Shown here: positions 25,401 to 33,951 of the stretch, piece by piece
Layout: every line of letters begins with the position of its first letter
Position numbering within the stretch: position 1 is the first letter of the stretch
NCBI RefSeq assembly: GCF_000233695.2
Contig: NZ_CM001488.1
Coordinates: 3,521,601 to 3,585,600, forward strand
Reading direction: 5' to 3'
Source of the DNA: Desulfobacter postgatei 2ac9
GTDB taxonomy: Bacteria > Desulfobacterota > Desulfobacteria > Desulfobacterales > Desulfobacteraceae
DNA length: 64,000 nucleotides
Notes under the pieces: model-generated
Told to the model about the DNA's origin: nothing
Databases searched by the model: none
The model's input: only the letters and a program-made list of their open reading frames with translations
Made by a program: the position numbers and the translations under genes

Positions 25401-27608
25401 ATGACAGAAAATATTCAGGAAAAAGAAATTCATCTCAAGGACTATCTAAGGGTCCTTAAAAAGCGCCGCGGCACCATCATTACCTTTTTTATACTGACAT
25501 TTGTAACGGTTGTCATTGCAACATATACGGCCACGCCCATGTTCCGGGCAGGCACCAAGGTCATGATCGAAAAGAACACCAGCTCGGACCTGACCTCGGC
25601 ATACCGGTATACCCCCTATGATCCGGAATTTCTGGAAACCCAGTACCAGCTTATCAAGAGTGCGGCTGTGATGGAAAAAGTGGTCAATAACCTGGGGCCT
25701 GAACAATTTTACGACCTTATCTTTAAACCCGATGAGAAGCCCTCTTTGATTGCAATTGCCAAAGCCTGGGTTAATGATCGGGTTGTCGATATTAAAGATG
25801 TTCTAGGAATTGACCGTCTGCTCAGCTCAGAAGATGAAGATGTTTCCGGCGAATCCGGCATTGAGACAGTTCCCCTGACCAAGGCTGAGCAATTGGAAGA
25901 AGTCATTAAGAATGGGATTTCAGCTGAACCGGTATCCAACTCCAGGGTGGTGCAGATCAGTTTTATGGCCGACAATCCTGCCGTAGCCGCCAAAATTGTT
26001 AATTCCGTTGCCCAGGCCTATATTGAAGAACTGGTGGAGATGCAGATGGAGGCGTCCGGGTACAGTATCGGTTGGATGAAAAAAAAGGCCGATCTCCAGA
26101 GAAAAAGCCTGGAAGAGTCCGAACGGATTCTCCATGCCTATAAAAAAGAACACGATATTATAACGATTGAAGACAGATTGACGGTGTTGCCCGAAAGACT
26201 TTCGGATCTGTCCAGAAAAATGACCCAGGCTGAAACAGAGAGAAAAGAACTTGAATCTGTTTACAGCCAGGTTAAAAACATATCCAGAGATAAGTTGGAA
26301 ACCATCCCTGCCATTGTAGAAAATACTTCTGTGGATTCCATCAACAGGGCCATACTTGCTGCTGAGCAGAAAATATCCGAACTGTCGAAAAAATACGGTT
26401 CTAAACATCCCAGGATGATGACGGCGAAAAACGAACTGGCTGATCTGAAGAAAAAGAAATACACCGAACTGGACAAGGCGGTGCAGACCATTAAAAACAA
26501 GTACCAGCTTGCCATATCCAATGAAAAGAGCTTCAAAGAACTTTTGGATCAGAGCAAATTCCAGACATCGCAGCTTGGGGAAAAGTCCATCCAGCTTGAA
26601 ATTCTGAAAAGAAAGGTTGAAACCAACCGCTTTCTTTACGATGCACTGATTAAAAAGATGAAGGAAGAAGGAATCACCGAGCAGAGCCAGTCTGTCAATG
26701 TCTGGGTCATTGAAGATGCAAGGGTTCCTGAGTTTCCGGCAACGCCCAATAAGAAGAGAAATATTCTGCTGGGGATTGTTTTGGGGCTTTTCGGCGGGAT
26801 CGGTCTTGCCTTTTTCCTGGAGTACCTTGATACCACCATTAAAACGCCCGAGGATATTGAAGAAAAATTTAATATTCCAGTGATTGCAACCGTGGATCTT
26901 TTCAAAAACAAGGACAAAACGATTGTCGAACATGTGTTTGATGATCCCTCTTCCATGGTGTCGGAAAATTTTAAAAGCATGCGGACATCCATTCTTCTCT
27001 CTTCACCAGACCATCCCCCTAAAATCATACTGGTTACCTCCATGACTTCGGGTGATGGCAAGTCTTCTGTGTGCGCCTGCCTGGCATCAGCCATTGCCCA
27101 GACCGGTAAAAAGGTGTTGGTGATTGACGGTGATATGCGGCGGCCCACCCAGCATAAAATTTTCGGGTTGGATAATTCAGCCGGGTTGAGTTCTCTGTTG
27201 GCCGGCATGGATGTGTCAGGAGATGCGCTGATCAACAGGAAAGTTGATGCCACCGGGCTTATTGACATCATTACCTCAGGTCCCATTCCGCCCAACCCTT
27301 CCGAACTGTTAAGTTCAACCATGGCCGGAACACTGATCGATAACGCAGCCGGGTCCTATGATTTCATCATCGTGGACACACCGCCCCTGGCCAGTGTCAC
27401 CGATCCTCTGATCACGAGCCGGCATGTGGACGGAGTGATTATTGTTACCTGGGCCGGGAAAACCAATTATGAATTGATGGGAAAAGGAATACGGCAGTTC
27501 AAGGATATCTCCGTTCCGATCATGGGTGTGGTACTCAACCGCTTCAATGCTAAAAAGAGTGGATATTATTATAATTACGGAGATTATTACTACGCGTCGG
27601 AATCCTGA
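25401..27608 (+). CDS. Wzc-like co-polymerase with BY-type tyrosine autokinase
   Basis: A 735-residue inner-membrane protein controlling polymer length and export. It has a Wzz domain with TM1 at about residues 26-45, a long periplasmic coiled coil (about 225-430), TM2 (NILLGIVLGLFGGIGLAFFL, ~455-475) and a cytoplasmic BY-kinase. The kinase shows Walker A TSGDGKSS (~548), Walker A' VIDGDMRRP (~573) and Walker B FIIVDTPP (~654). The tail GYYYNYGDYYYASES is the Tyr cluster that is autophosphorylated. ATG 25401 was chosen over GTG 25392 because the latter lies inside the upstream stop region. The intact kinase suggests the export system itself still works. Confidence 0.93.
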   Translation: MTENIQEKEIHLKDYLRVLKKRRGTIITFFILTFVTVVIATYTATPMFRAGTKVMIEKNTSSDLTSAYRYTPYDPEFLETQYQLIKSAAVMEKVVNNLGPEQFYDLIFKPDEKPSLIAIAKAWVNDRVVDIKDVLGIDRLLSSEDEDVSGESGIETVPLTKAEQLEEVIKNGISAEPVSNSRVVQISFMADNPAVAAKIVNSVAQAYIEELVEMQMEASGYSIGWMKKKADLQRKSLEESERILHAYKKEHDIITIEDRLTVLPERLSDLSRKMTQAETERKELESVYSQVKNISRDKLETIPAIVENTSVDSINRAILAAEQKISELSKKYGSKHPRMMTAKNELADLKKKKYTELDKAVQTIKNKYQLAISNEKSFKELLDQSKFQTSQLGEKSIQLEILKRKVETNRFLYDALIKKMKEEGITEQSQSVNVWVIEDARVPEFPATPNKKRNILLGIVLGLFGGIGLAFFLEYLDTTIKTPEDIEEKFNIPVIATVDLFKNKDKTIVEHVFDDPSSMVSENFKSMRTSILLSSPDHPPKIILVTSMTSGDGKSSVCACLASAIAQTGKKVLVIDGDMRRPTQHKIFGLDNSAGLSSLLAGMDVSGDALINRKVDATGLIDIITSGPIPPNPSELLSSTMAGTLIDNAAGSYDFIIVDTPPLASVTDPLITSRHVDGVIIVTWAGKTNYELMGKGIRQFKDISVPIMGVVLNRFNAKKSGYYYNYGDYYYASES

Positions 27609-27628
27609 TCTGATAATAGAGATTTGAT

Positions 27629-29983
27629 TTGAAAACAGCTCGCTTTTCTATTTTTTTTCTGATTTTCTTTACGCCTCTGGCCTTTGGTACCAAGGCACCA
27701 TGGTCATACGGAATCATGGAGGGGATGATTGGTGCAGGGCTGTTTTTTTTTGCCCTGGCCGTGATTAAAAAACAGGTGCAGCCGGTTGAGGTGCCCGCAC
27801 TTGTGCCCCTGCTTATTTTCCTGGTTTATATCCTTTTCCAGGTGGTGCCCCTGCCGCCTGGATTGGTCAAATTTGTGTCTCCCCATGCCTATGCCATCCA
27901 TTCCAGGGCGTATGAACTTTTTGATGCCCAGGGGTGGATGACCCTCTCCATTCATCCCCACTCCACGGTGTTCCAGTTTTTCCGGTATGCCTCCTATACC
28001 GCTTTTTACCTCCTTACCATCCAGGTATTAAAAGAAAAGGGGGCACTTCAGTCCATTGCTTTGTCCATTGCAGCATACGGCGGACTTCTGGCTTTATCAT
28101 CCATTCTTCAGCTTTACCTGACCGAGGATATGGCCCTTTGGTTCTGGTACACCCCGGAAAATTCCATGGTCATGGGGCCCTACAGCAACCATAACCATTA
28201 TGCCGGGCTCATGGAAATGATTTTTCCACTGGTGCTTGGACTGTTCTTTTTTTACCGGCCCAGGATCGGGGAGACCTCTTTTATCCGGGGGATCATTGAA
28301 ATCCTGAACCAGGAAAAGGCCAATATTCATATTCTTATCGGGACCTCGGCCTTACTGGTCATTGTCTCTATTTTTGTGAGCCTCTCCCGGGGGGCCATCA
28401 TTTCTACCTGTCTTGCGTTATCCGTGTTTTCCTTTTTGCTCGTAAGGCGTAAAACGAACCGGAGAAACAGCCTGTTAATCATTGGTGTGATTATGGCTGT
28501 TGCCCTTGCCATGGGATGGTTCGGGTGGGATCAGGTGTTTGAGCGGTTTGCCAAGATGAAAAATCCCGAAGGCGTTCTGTATAATACCCGGCTTGAATTC
28601 TGGAAGGACAGTTTTCAGATTATCAAGGATTTTTTTCTGACAGGGGCGGGTTTTGGCGGGTTTGTTCACATCTATCCACCGTATAAAAGTCTGATTGACA
28701 ACCGGGTGCTGAACTATGCCCATAACGATTATATCCAATTGCTGGTTGAAGGCGGGATTATCGGGTTTTCAATTATTGCCGTTTTCATGGCTGTCTTCTT
28801 TTTCAAGTCCTTCAAGGCGTTTTCAAAACGGCGGGACGCCTTTTGTGTTTATCTGTATATGGGCAGCATCACCGGGATGGTCTCCATCCTTTTTCACAGT
28901 TTTACGGATTTTAATCTGCATATCGGGGCCAACGGCCTGTGGTTTGCATTTCTGGCCGGACTTGCGGTTTCCGCCGCCAATACCAATATCCGGGGAGAGC
29001 ACAGCCCCACAAGACTGGTTTCTGTTGAGGGAATCTTTAAGCGTCGGGTGTTTACCGGGGTGTCCATGGGGTTCGTGGTTGCCGTGGCACTCTTCCTGGC
29101 CTCTCATCTGGGAGGTGCTTTTTATCTGGCCCATATCAAAGATAAAGTGATTACATCACAAACCAGCCGGGCGGAGCTTGATGCCATCCAATCGATTGCA
29201 CGGACGGCTTCGGCATTTGATCCGCTGCTGTCACGGTCCAGGTATTTTGAAGCGGTTTCCGCGATCCGCAAAAATAACATGGATCAGGCCGAACTTTTGT
29301 TTCGAACCGCAATCCATCTGGCGCCTTTAAATTCATGGTATTTGATGCGGTTCGGACGCTTTGCCGCCCGTAATGGGCAGGCGGAAAAGGCTGAAACAGC
29401 ATTTTCCCTGGCCGTTCAATACCGGCCGACCCTGCCGGCATACACCCTGCAGTACGGTACCTGGCTGCTGTCAACGGATCGGATTGATCAGGGGCTTGCG
29501 CTGTTAAAGACCACCCTTGAGCTTGATGATGAATACTCGGATACGGTCATTCGAACCCTTCTTGTGGCCAATGTGGACCATGAAAGGATATTGACGGCCA
29601 TTCCAAGAGCCCCAGGCCCCATGTTTGCCTATGCAGACTTCTTGTATACCGTTGGACGGCAGAGCCAGGGGCAGGAAATTTACAGGGAGATGCTGGCTAT
29701 TTTGGGAGAGCTGGATAATCCCAAAATATCGAACTATTGGCGGGTTTATCGATTTTTTATCCGGCAGAAAAATATTAAAGATGCGATAGCGGCCCTGGAA
29801 AAAGCTGAAACCGCTATACCCGGTTATCCTGAATTTAAGATTGAGCTGGGCGATTTGTACCGGCGTCAGGGTATTTTGTTCAAGGCCCGGGAAAAGTATG
29901 AGCAGGCACTCTATGTTGATCCAAATAATAAAAAAGCGCGTCAGCGCCTGGAGAAAATGGATTCTCAATCAACAGAAGGGTAA
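27629..29983 (+). CDS. O-antigen ligase/Wzy-type polymerase with C-terminal TPRs
   Basis: A 784-residue membrane protein. About 12 membrane segments fill residues 5-500, with the Wzy_C core around SLSRGAIISTCLALSVFSFL (~250) and a periplasmic loop containing YNTRLEFWKDSFQIIKDFFL and NRVLNYAHNDYIQLLVEGG (conserved H and R). Residues 535-780 form TPR repeats (AELLFRTAIHLAPLNSWYLM; AREKYEQALYVDPNNKKARQ). It should polymerise or ligate the polysaccharide in the periplasm. TTG 27629 is used as start. It is the last gene of the operon and converges with the metalloprotease gene. Confidence 0.88.
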   Translation: MKTARFSIFFLIFFTPLAFGTKAPWSYGIMEGMIGAGLFFFALAVIKKQVQPVEVPALVPLLIFLVYILFQVVPLPPGLVKFVSPHAYAIHSRAYELFDAQGWMTLSIHPHSTVFQFFRYASYTAFYLLTIQVLKEKGALQSIALSIAAYGGLLALSSILQLYLTEDMALWFWYTPENSMVMGPYSNHNHYAGLMEMIFPLVLGLFFFYRPRIGETSFIRGIIEILNQEKANIHILIGTSALLVIVSIFVSLSRGAIISTCLALSVFSFLLVRRKTNRRNSLLIIGVIMAVALAMGWFGWDQVFERFAKMKNPEGVLYNTRLEFWKDSFQIIKDFFLTGAGFGGFVHIYPPYKSLIDNRVLNYAHNDYIQLLVEGGIIGFSIIAVFMAVFFFKSFKAFSKRRDAFCVYLYMGSITGMVSILFHSFTDFNLHIGANGLWFAFLAGLAVSAANTNIRGEHSPTRLVSVEGIFKRRVFTGVSMGFVVAVALFLASHLGGAFYLAHIKDKVITSQTSRAELDAIQSIARTASAFDPLLSRSRYFEAVSAIRKNNMDQAELLFRTAIHLAPLNSWYLMRFGRFAARNGQAEKAETAFSLAVQYRPTLPAYTLQYGTWLLSTDRIDQGLALLKTTLELDDEYSDTVIRTLLVANVDHERILTAIPRAPGPMFAYADFLYTVGRQSQGQEIYREMLAILGELDNPKISNYWRVYRFFIRQKNIKDAIAALEKAETAIPGYPEFKIELGDLYRRQGILFKAREKYEQALYVDPNNKKARQRLEKMDSQSTEG

Positions 29984-30013
29984 GATTCATAACAGGGCAG
30001 GCAGCTTAATCGT

Positions 30014-30544
30014 TTATGTGCTTTTCCACGTATTGGGCCATGACCTCATGTATCCGCTGGGGGGGGAGATTTTAAAATAACTTTCAACCACCACATGTCC
30101 GATTTCGTGACAGGTAACCCTCAGCCGTCCGTTGTTTGAGGAGTAAAATACCCGATTCAGCCGGGGGGAATAAAAGGCAATATAATCTACATTGACGTTG
30201 TAAATCTGCTTAAAGGCATGGGCAACTTCATCTCTGCCGGGCAGGATTTTAATTGAATAGTTAAGGGGTCTTGGATACATATCCAGGACCCTCATTGCTT
30301 TTTCTGTGATGACATCTATTTTTGCAACGACTTCCTGTTCGACGGTGTCGGTTTTATATTGCCTGACCTGGGAGCGCAGCCGTCCAGCGAGGTACAGCTC
30401 TTTGTTGTACCGCCTGAGATCCTCAGGGTTATCATAAATGATTGTTGCATATTTGCTCCTGAGCTCATATGCGGTACAGGGCGACAGCAGGCCGTCTGCC
30501 TGCATCACCACAACGCTCAAAAGTACTGCTGCAATAAACCGCAT
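30014..30544 (-). CDS. Secreted HExxH metalloprotease-like protein, C-terminus shifted at a C8 tract
   Basis: A 176-residue protein with a signal peptide (MRFIAAVLLSVVVMQADG) and the zinc motif CHEIGHVVVESYF near residues 145-157. The frame ends with residues from a wrong frame. The coding strand has eight C (plus-strand G 30059-30066); nine would give ISPPQRIHEVMAQYVEKHIN, supplying the downstream Glu expected of a gluzincin, and would end at 30006. As sequenced the third zinc ligand is lost. It is the last gene of a three-gene unit with an isomerase and a HAMP protein, probably in the cell envelope. Confidence 0.65.
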   Translation of the reverse strand: MRFIAAVLLSVVVMQADGLLSPCTAYELRSKYATIIYDNPEDLRRYNKELYLAGRLRSQVRQYKTDTVEQEVVAKIDVITEKAMRVLDMYPRPLNYSIKILPGRDEVAHAFKQIYNVNVDYIAFYSPRLNRVFYSSNNGRLRVTCHEIGHVVVESYFKISPPSGYMRSWPNTWKST

Positions 30545-30551
30545 TGTGAGA

Positions 30552-31169
30552 TTAACCTTTTACCTGACTGCTGCGGTCTGTATATTCTTTGACTACGGCG
30601 TCAATGTCTTTGCGGCTCCTTTCAATGTTTTCCACCAGTTTCAAAATCTCTTCCCGACAATCCTTTTTCAATACCGCCGTTATCTTTTCGACAGACACAC
30701 CGATACCGGCGTTTAGGTCCTGTATCCGGTTCAGGTTCTGTAAAAGTTTTGAATTAAACAGGTTTATCTTTTCAGCCAGCTCTTTTCCCTCATCCTTTTC
30801 CCTTAAACCAACCTCAACCGAAAGATCTCCTTTGATCATCTCATCAACGGTTTTTTCAAACCTGTAAAAGGGACCGGCCACACGATGGGTGAGTCTCATG
30901 GTGATAAAGCAGATAAAAATGCCGCCCAGAACGATAAACATCCACTGGGTACTCAAAATTTTTTTAAAAAGAATCCCAGGTGTGGTGCCCAGTTGCAGGT
31001 GATAATTGTCATAGACAATGGAGAGGGTGTTTGACGAAAAAAAACTGAAAATAGCGATAAAAAGAATGCTTCCCAGGGTTAAAAGAATAAAGTAGTTGAA
31101 AATAAATTTCCCCTGAAGTTCTTTGTTAATGAAATATATTTTGCGTTTATAGGGGGTAGGACGGTTCAT
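30552..31169 (-). CDS. HAMP-domain membrane protein
   Basis: A 205-residue protein with TM1 (YFILLTLGSILFIAIFSFFS, about 25-45), a short periplasmic loop, TM2 (WMFIVLGGIFICFITMRLT, about 75-95), a HAMP domain (HRVAGPFYRFEKTVDEMIKG) and a C-terminal coiled coil. There is no methyl-accepting signalling tip or kinase, so it can only relay or scaffold. ATG 31169 is preferred because GGAGGG lies five bases upstream and it overlaps the upstream stop as ATGA; a more upstream ATG at 31181 overlaps the neighbour by 16 bp. Function unknown. Confidence 0.75.
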   Translation of the reverse strand: MNRPTPYKRKIYFINKELQGKFIFNYFILLTLGSILFIAIFSFFSSNTLSIVYDNYHLQLGTTPGILFKKILSTQWMFIVLGGIFICFITMRLTHRVAGPFYRFEKTVDEMIKGDLSVEVGLREKDEGKELAEKINLFNSKLLQNLNRIQDLNAGIGVSVEKITAVLKKDCREEILKLVENIERSRKDIDAVVKEYTDRSSQVKG

Positions 31170-31894
31170 TTTTCCCTCCATATTTCTGCGTTCGCTTTTA
31201 ATTCCCGTATCCAGTCGGCCATGAGTTGTTCCTGTTTATAGCCGGCAATAAAGTTTCTGATCTGTTCATCATCCGTGTCCCCTGTCTTTGGGGCCTCAAG
31301 GGGAATGATCTGATCAATACGGTATGACAGAACGCCCATTCCCGATTCAACGGGTGGGGACATCTCTCCTTTCTTCAGGTTTAAAAGCGTAAACTTCAGC
31401 TCGTCTGAAAGATCCACAAAATCGGAATCTATTTTTTGCGGTGTCTGGGATACACTGTTTTGCGCTTCATTCAATGATTTATAACCGAATTTTGATATGA
31501 TCAGGCGGCTTGCCGACAATATTTTATATTTTTGAATTTCATTGTCGGACACGCTTGTCTTAAGGGAGGAAAGTTTCCTGTCCACTAAAATTTTGATCAA
31601 GGACTGCTCGTAATATTGCTGGACAGACTGGCGGAATGATTCTTCTTTGTGGATCTCCTTGTTGAGCGCTTCCTGGATAAGCAGTTGTTCATCAATCAGG
31701 GAATCAATGTATTCATTACGGTTCATGTAGTAAGGTTTTAATTTGATCCGTGTTTCAAGTTCGGATTCGGAAATGATTCTGTCGTTGATCACAACCGCAG
31801 GCTTGGATATTTCAACCTTTGTCTTGAACACACCGTATGCGGCAAGAATGGAAAACAGGACAATTATCCCGCCGATATAATAAAGGTATCTCAT
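31166..31894 (-). CDS. SurA/PpiC-like peptidyl-prolyl isomerase-related protein
   Basis: A 242-residue protein anchored by one N-terminal helix (YYIGGIIVLFSILAAYGVF). It has a SurA-N-like part (VVINDRIISESELETRIKLK; SLIDEQLLIQEALNKEIHKE) and a rotamase-like region with DELKFTLLNLKKGEMSPPVE followed by SGMGVLSYRIDQIIPLE. The parvulin domain looks shortened. Similar proteins occur in exopolysaccharide loci as periplasmic chaperones. It heads the unit with the HAMP protein and the metalloprotease. Confidence 0.75.
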   Translation of the reverse strand: MRYLYYIGGIIVLFSILAAYGVFKTKVEISKPAVVINDRIISESELETRIKLKPYYMNRNEYIDSLIDEQLLIQEALNKEIHKEESFRQSVQQYYEQSLIKILVDRKLSSLKTSVSDNEIQKYKILSASRLIISKFGYKSLNEAQNSVSQTPQKIDSDFVDLSDELKFTLLNLKKGEMSPPVESGMGVLSYRIDQIIPLEAPKTGDTDDEQIRNFIAGYKQEQLMADWIRELKANAEIWREK

Positions 31895-31912
31895 AATTTT
31901 GAATCCTTAAAT

Positions 31913-32335
31913 TTATTTGTCAACGATCAGACGGCCGGTGTTTGTTTCAACTTGTATGCACCTGTCATCATAAAGTCTGACCATACTATAGTCTTTCACA
32001 TTTGTTATTTCAAGGTCGGGCAAGCCTTGGTTTTTCAACCATTTTTGTATAATGGGCAGCTGCTCCGGATCACTTGCCCGGGCAGTGAAAATTTTAACCC
32101 GTCTGCCCTTGTCGATCATATCCTTTAACAGGGTCATCATTGCAGGTACAGGTTCTCCAACGGTTTCAACCGAGGAATGTTTGTCATAAAAAGCAAGGGT
32201 GCCGTCAAGATCAACGCCTATCCATGGTTCAATAGCGCTATTGTTTTCTTCCGAACTGCGTCGCGGGGCAATGGTATATTCCTTTGATGCTTCTTCACCG
32301 GCTTTTTTAAGATATTGTTTAATGGATTTTAACAT
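31913..32335 (-). CDS. HAD-superfamily hydrolase
   Basis: A protein of about 140 residues with HAD motif I GVDLDGTLAF (near residue 39), motif II in KIFTARAS and the late acidic motif VRLYDDRCIQV. It has no cap domain, so it probably acts on a large or phosphorylated macromolecular substrate, or is a short polynucleotide-5'-phosphatase-type enzyme. ATG 32335 is used; a longer frame back to 32389 would overlap the upstream flavoprotein gene. Confidence 0.75.
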   Translation of the reverse strand: MLKSIKQYLKKAGEEASKEYTIAPRRSSEENNSAIEPWIGVDLDGTLAFYDKHSSVETVGEPVPAMMTLLKDMIDKGRRVKIFTARASDPEQLPIIQKWLKNQGLPDLEITNVKDYSMVRLYDDRCIQVETNTGRLIVDK

Positions 32336-32349
32336 AGAAGATTGCAGTA

Positions 32350-33906
32350 TCAAATAAATTGCGCAAATTTTGCGGCGGCGGCAGCACAATTCTCACCGTC
32401 AATGGCTGCCGATACGATACCGCCTGCATGACCGGCCCCTTCTGCGCAGGGGAAGAGCCCGTGAATATCCGGATGCATAAAGGTCGTTTTGTCCCTGGGA
32501 ATTCTTATCGGTGAACTGGTCCTTGTCTCCACCCCGATGAGTTGGGCATCATTGGAGCAAAACCCGGGCATTTTTCTGTTAAAAATGGTTAATGCCTCTC
32601 CAAGGCCTTTGACCATAAACCTGGGCAGGCGCTCATGCAGGGGCGCAGATATGATGCCCGGGATATACGAGCTTGGATTCAGGGTTGTACTGGTTTTCTC
32701 GTTTACAAAATCAGCGGCTTTCTGGGCCGGGGCGATCTGGGAATGTCCGCCCAGTTCAAATGCCAGTTTCTCAAGGGCCATGCGAAGTTTTAATCCGGCA
32801 AATTCATTTTCACATCTGTAATTTATCCACTCTTTTTCCCCGACACTGACCACAAAACCGGCGTTGGCAAAGGGAGAGTTGCGCTTGGAAACGGACATGC
32901 CGTTGACCACCTGTTCACCGGGAGAGGTGGCTGTCGGTACAATAATGCCGCCCGGGCACATACAGAATGAAAACGCGGCCCGTTCACTGGTCTGGCAGGT
33001 CAGGGAATAGCCGGCTGCCGGCAGGTTGCTGCTATAGTTTTTTGAATGGTACTGGATTTCATTGATCAGCTTTTGGGGGTGTTCAATTCTTACCCCCATG
33101 GCAAATTGCTTTGCCTCAAGCCGGATATTATGTTTTTTAAGCATATAATAAACATCCACGGCGGAATGGCCCGTGGCAAGTATGAGTTCTTGCCCAGGCA
33201 TTTCAAGGCAATCATTTACCACCACCCCTTCAAGCCTGTTGTCTTGGACTATAAGGTCTGTTATCCGGCTGTTGAAATGTATCTCACCGCCATTGGACAG
33301 GACCGTCTCCCTTATGGCTGAAACGATCTTCGGCAGTTTGTTGGAACCGATATGGGGGTGGGCATCTATCAGTATATCCGGGTCTGCGCCGTGCTGTACA
33401 AGGATGTTTAATATCCTTTTGACATCACCGCGTTTTGTTGAGCGGGTAAAAAGCTTGCCGTCACTATAGGCTCCGGCACCACCCTCCCCGAAACAATAGT
33501 TGGAGTCCGGATTGACGGAATGGTTTCTTTGTATGGCGCTGATGTCAAACCGCCGGTCCCTGACATTTTTTCCCCGCTCCAGAACAACGGGTTTGATGCC
33601 GGCTTCAATCAGTTTCAGGGCTGCAAACATCCCTGCCGGGCCGAATCCTGCAATGAGTACATCTCTGCCCGGTTTGACCGGTTTGTATGAAATTTCATCT
33701 TTTGTGGAAAGATAGGGTTCATTAATATATGCTTCATACCGTATCCGGAATACCGCAGATTTCCGGGCATCAATGGAGCGTTTCAATGGTATAAGGGCAG
33801 TAATATCATTGACATCCGCCCGTAATTTTTTTGCGGCCAGTTTTTTATGAAGAGTTCTGTTATACAGGCCGTCCGGGTGAACGGTCAGTTCAATCTGTTT
33901 TTTCAT
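32350..33906 (-). CDS. FAD-dependent dehydrogenase (COG2509 family)
   Basis: A 518-residue flavoprotein. An N-terminal extension of about 85 residues precedes VLIAGFGPAGMFAALKLIEA (FAD-binding GxGxxG). YCFGEGGAGAYSDGKLFTRS, the glycine-rich family signature, is near residue 142, and the closing FAD motif is FPCAEGAGHAGGIVSAAIDG. COG2509 proteins are uncharacterised oxidoreductases common in anaerobes. The stop lies 15 bp before the HAD gene start, so the two may be cotranscribed. Confidence 0.9.
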   Translation of the reverse strand: MKKQIELTVHPDGLYNRTLHKKLAAKKLRADVNDITALIPLKRSIDARKSAVFRIRYEAYINEPYLSTKDEISYKPVKPGRDVLIAGFGPAGMFAALKLIEAGIKPVVLERGKNVRDRRFDISAIQRNHSVNPDSNYCFGEGGAGAYSDGKLFTRSTKRGDVKRILNILVQHGADPDILIDAHPHIGSNKLPKIVSAIRETVLSNGGEIHFNSRITDLIVQDNRLEGVVVNDCLEMPGQELILATGHSAVDVYYMLKKHNIRLEAKQFAMGVRIEHPQKLINEIQYHSKNYSSNLPAAGYSLTCQTSERAAFSFCMCPGGIIVPTATSPGEQVVNGMSVSKRNSPFANAGFVVSVGEKEWINYRCENEFAGLKLRMALEKLAFELGGHSQIAPAQKAADFVNEKTSTTLNPSSYIPGIISAPLHERLPRFMVKGLGEALTIFNRKMPGFCSNDAQLIGVETRTSSPIRIPRDKTTFMHPDIHGLFPCAEGAGHAGGIVSAAIDGENCAAAAAKFAQFI

Positions 33907-33951
33907 TGATCTCCCCTGTTATGGAGAAACTTTATTGTGACCGGTCCCAGA

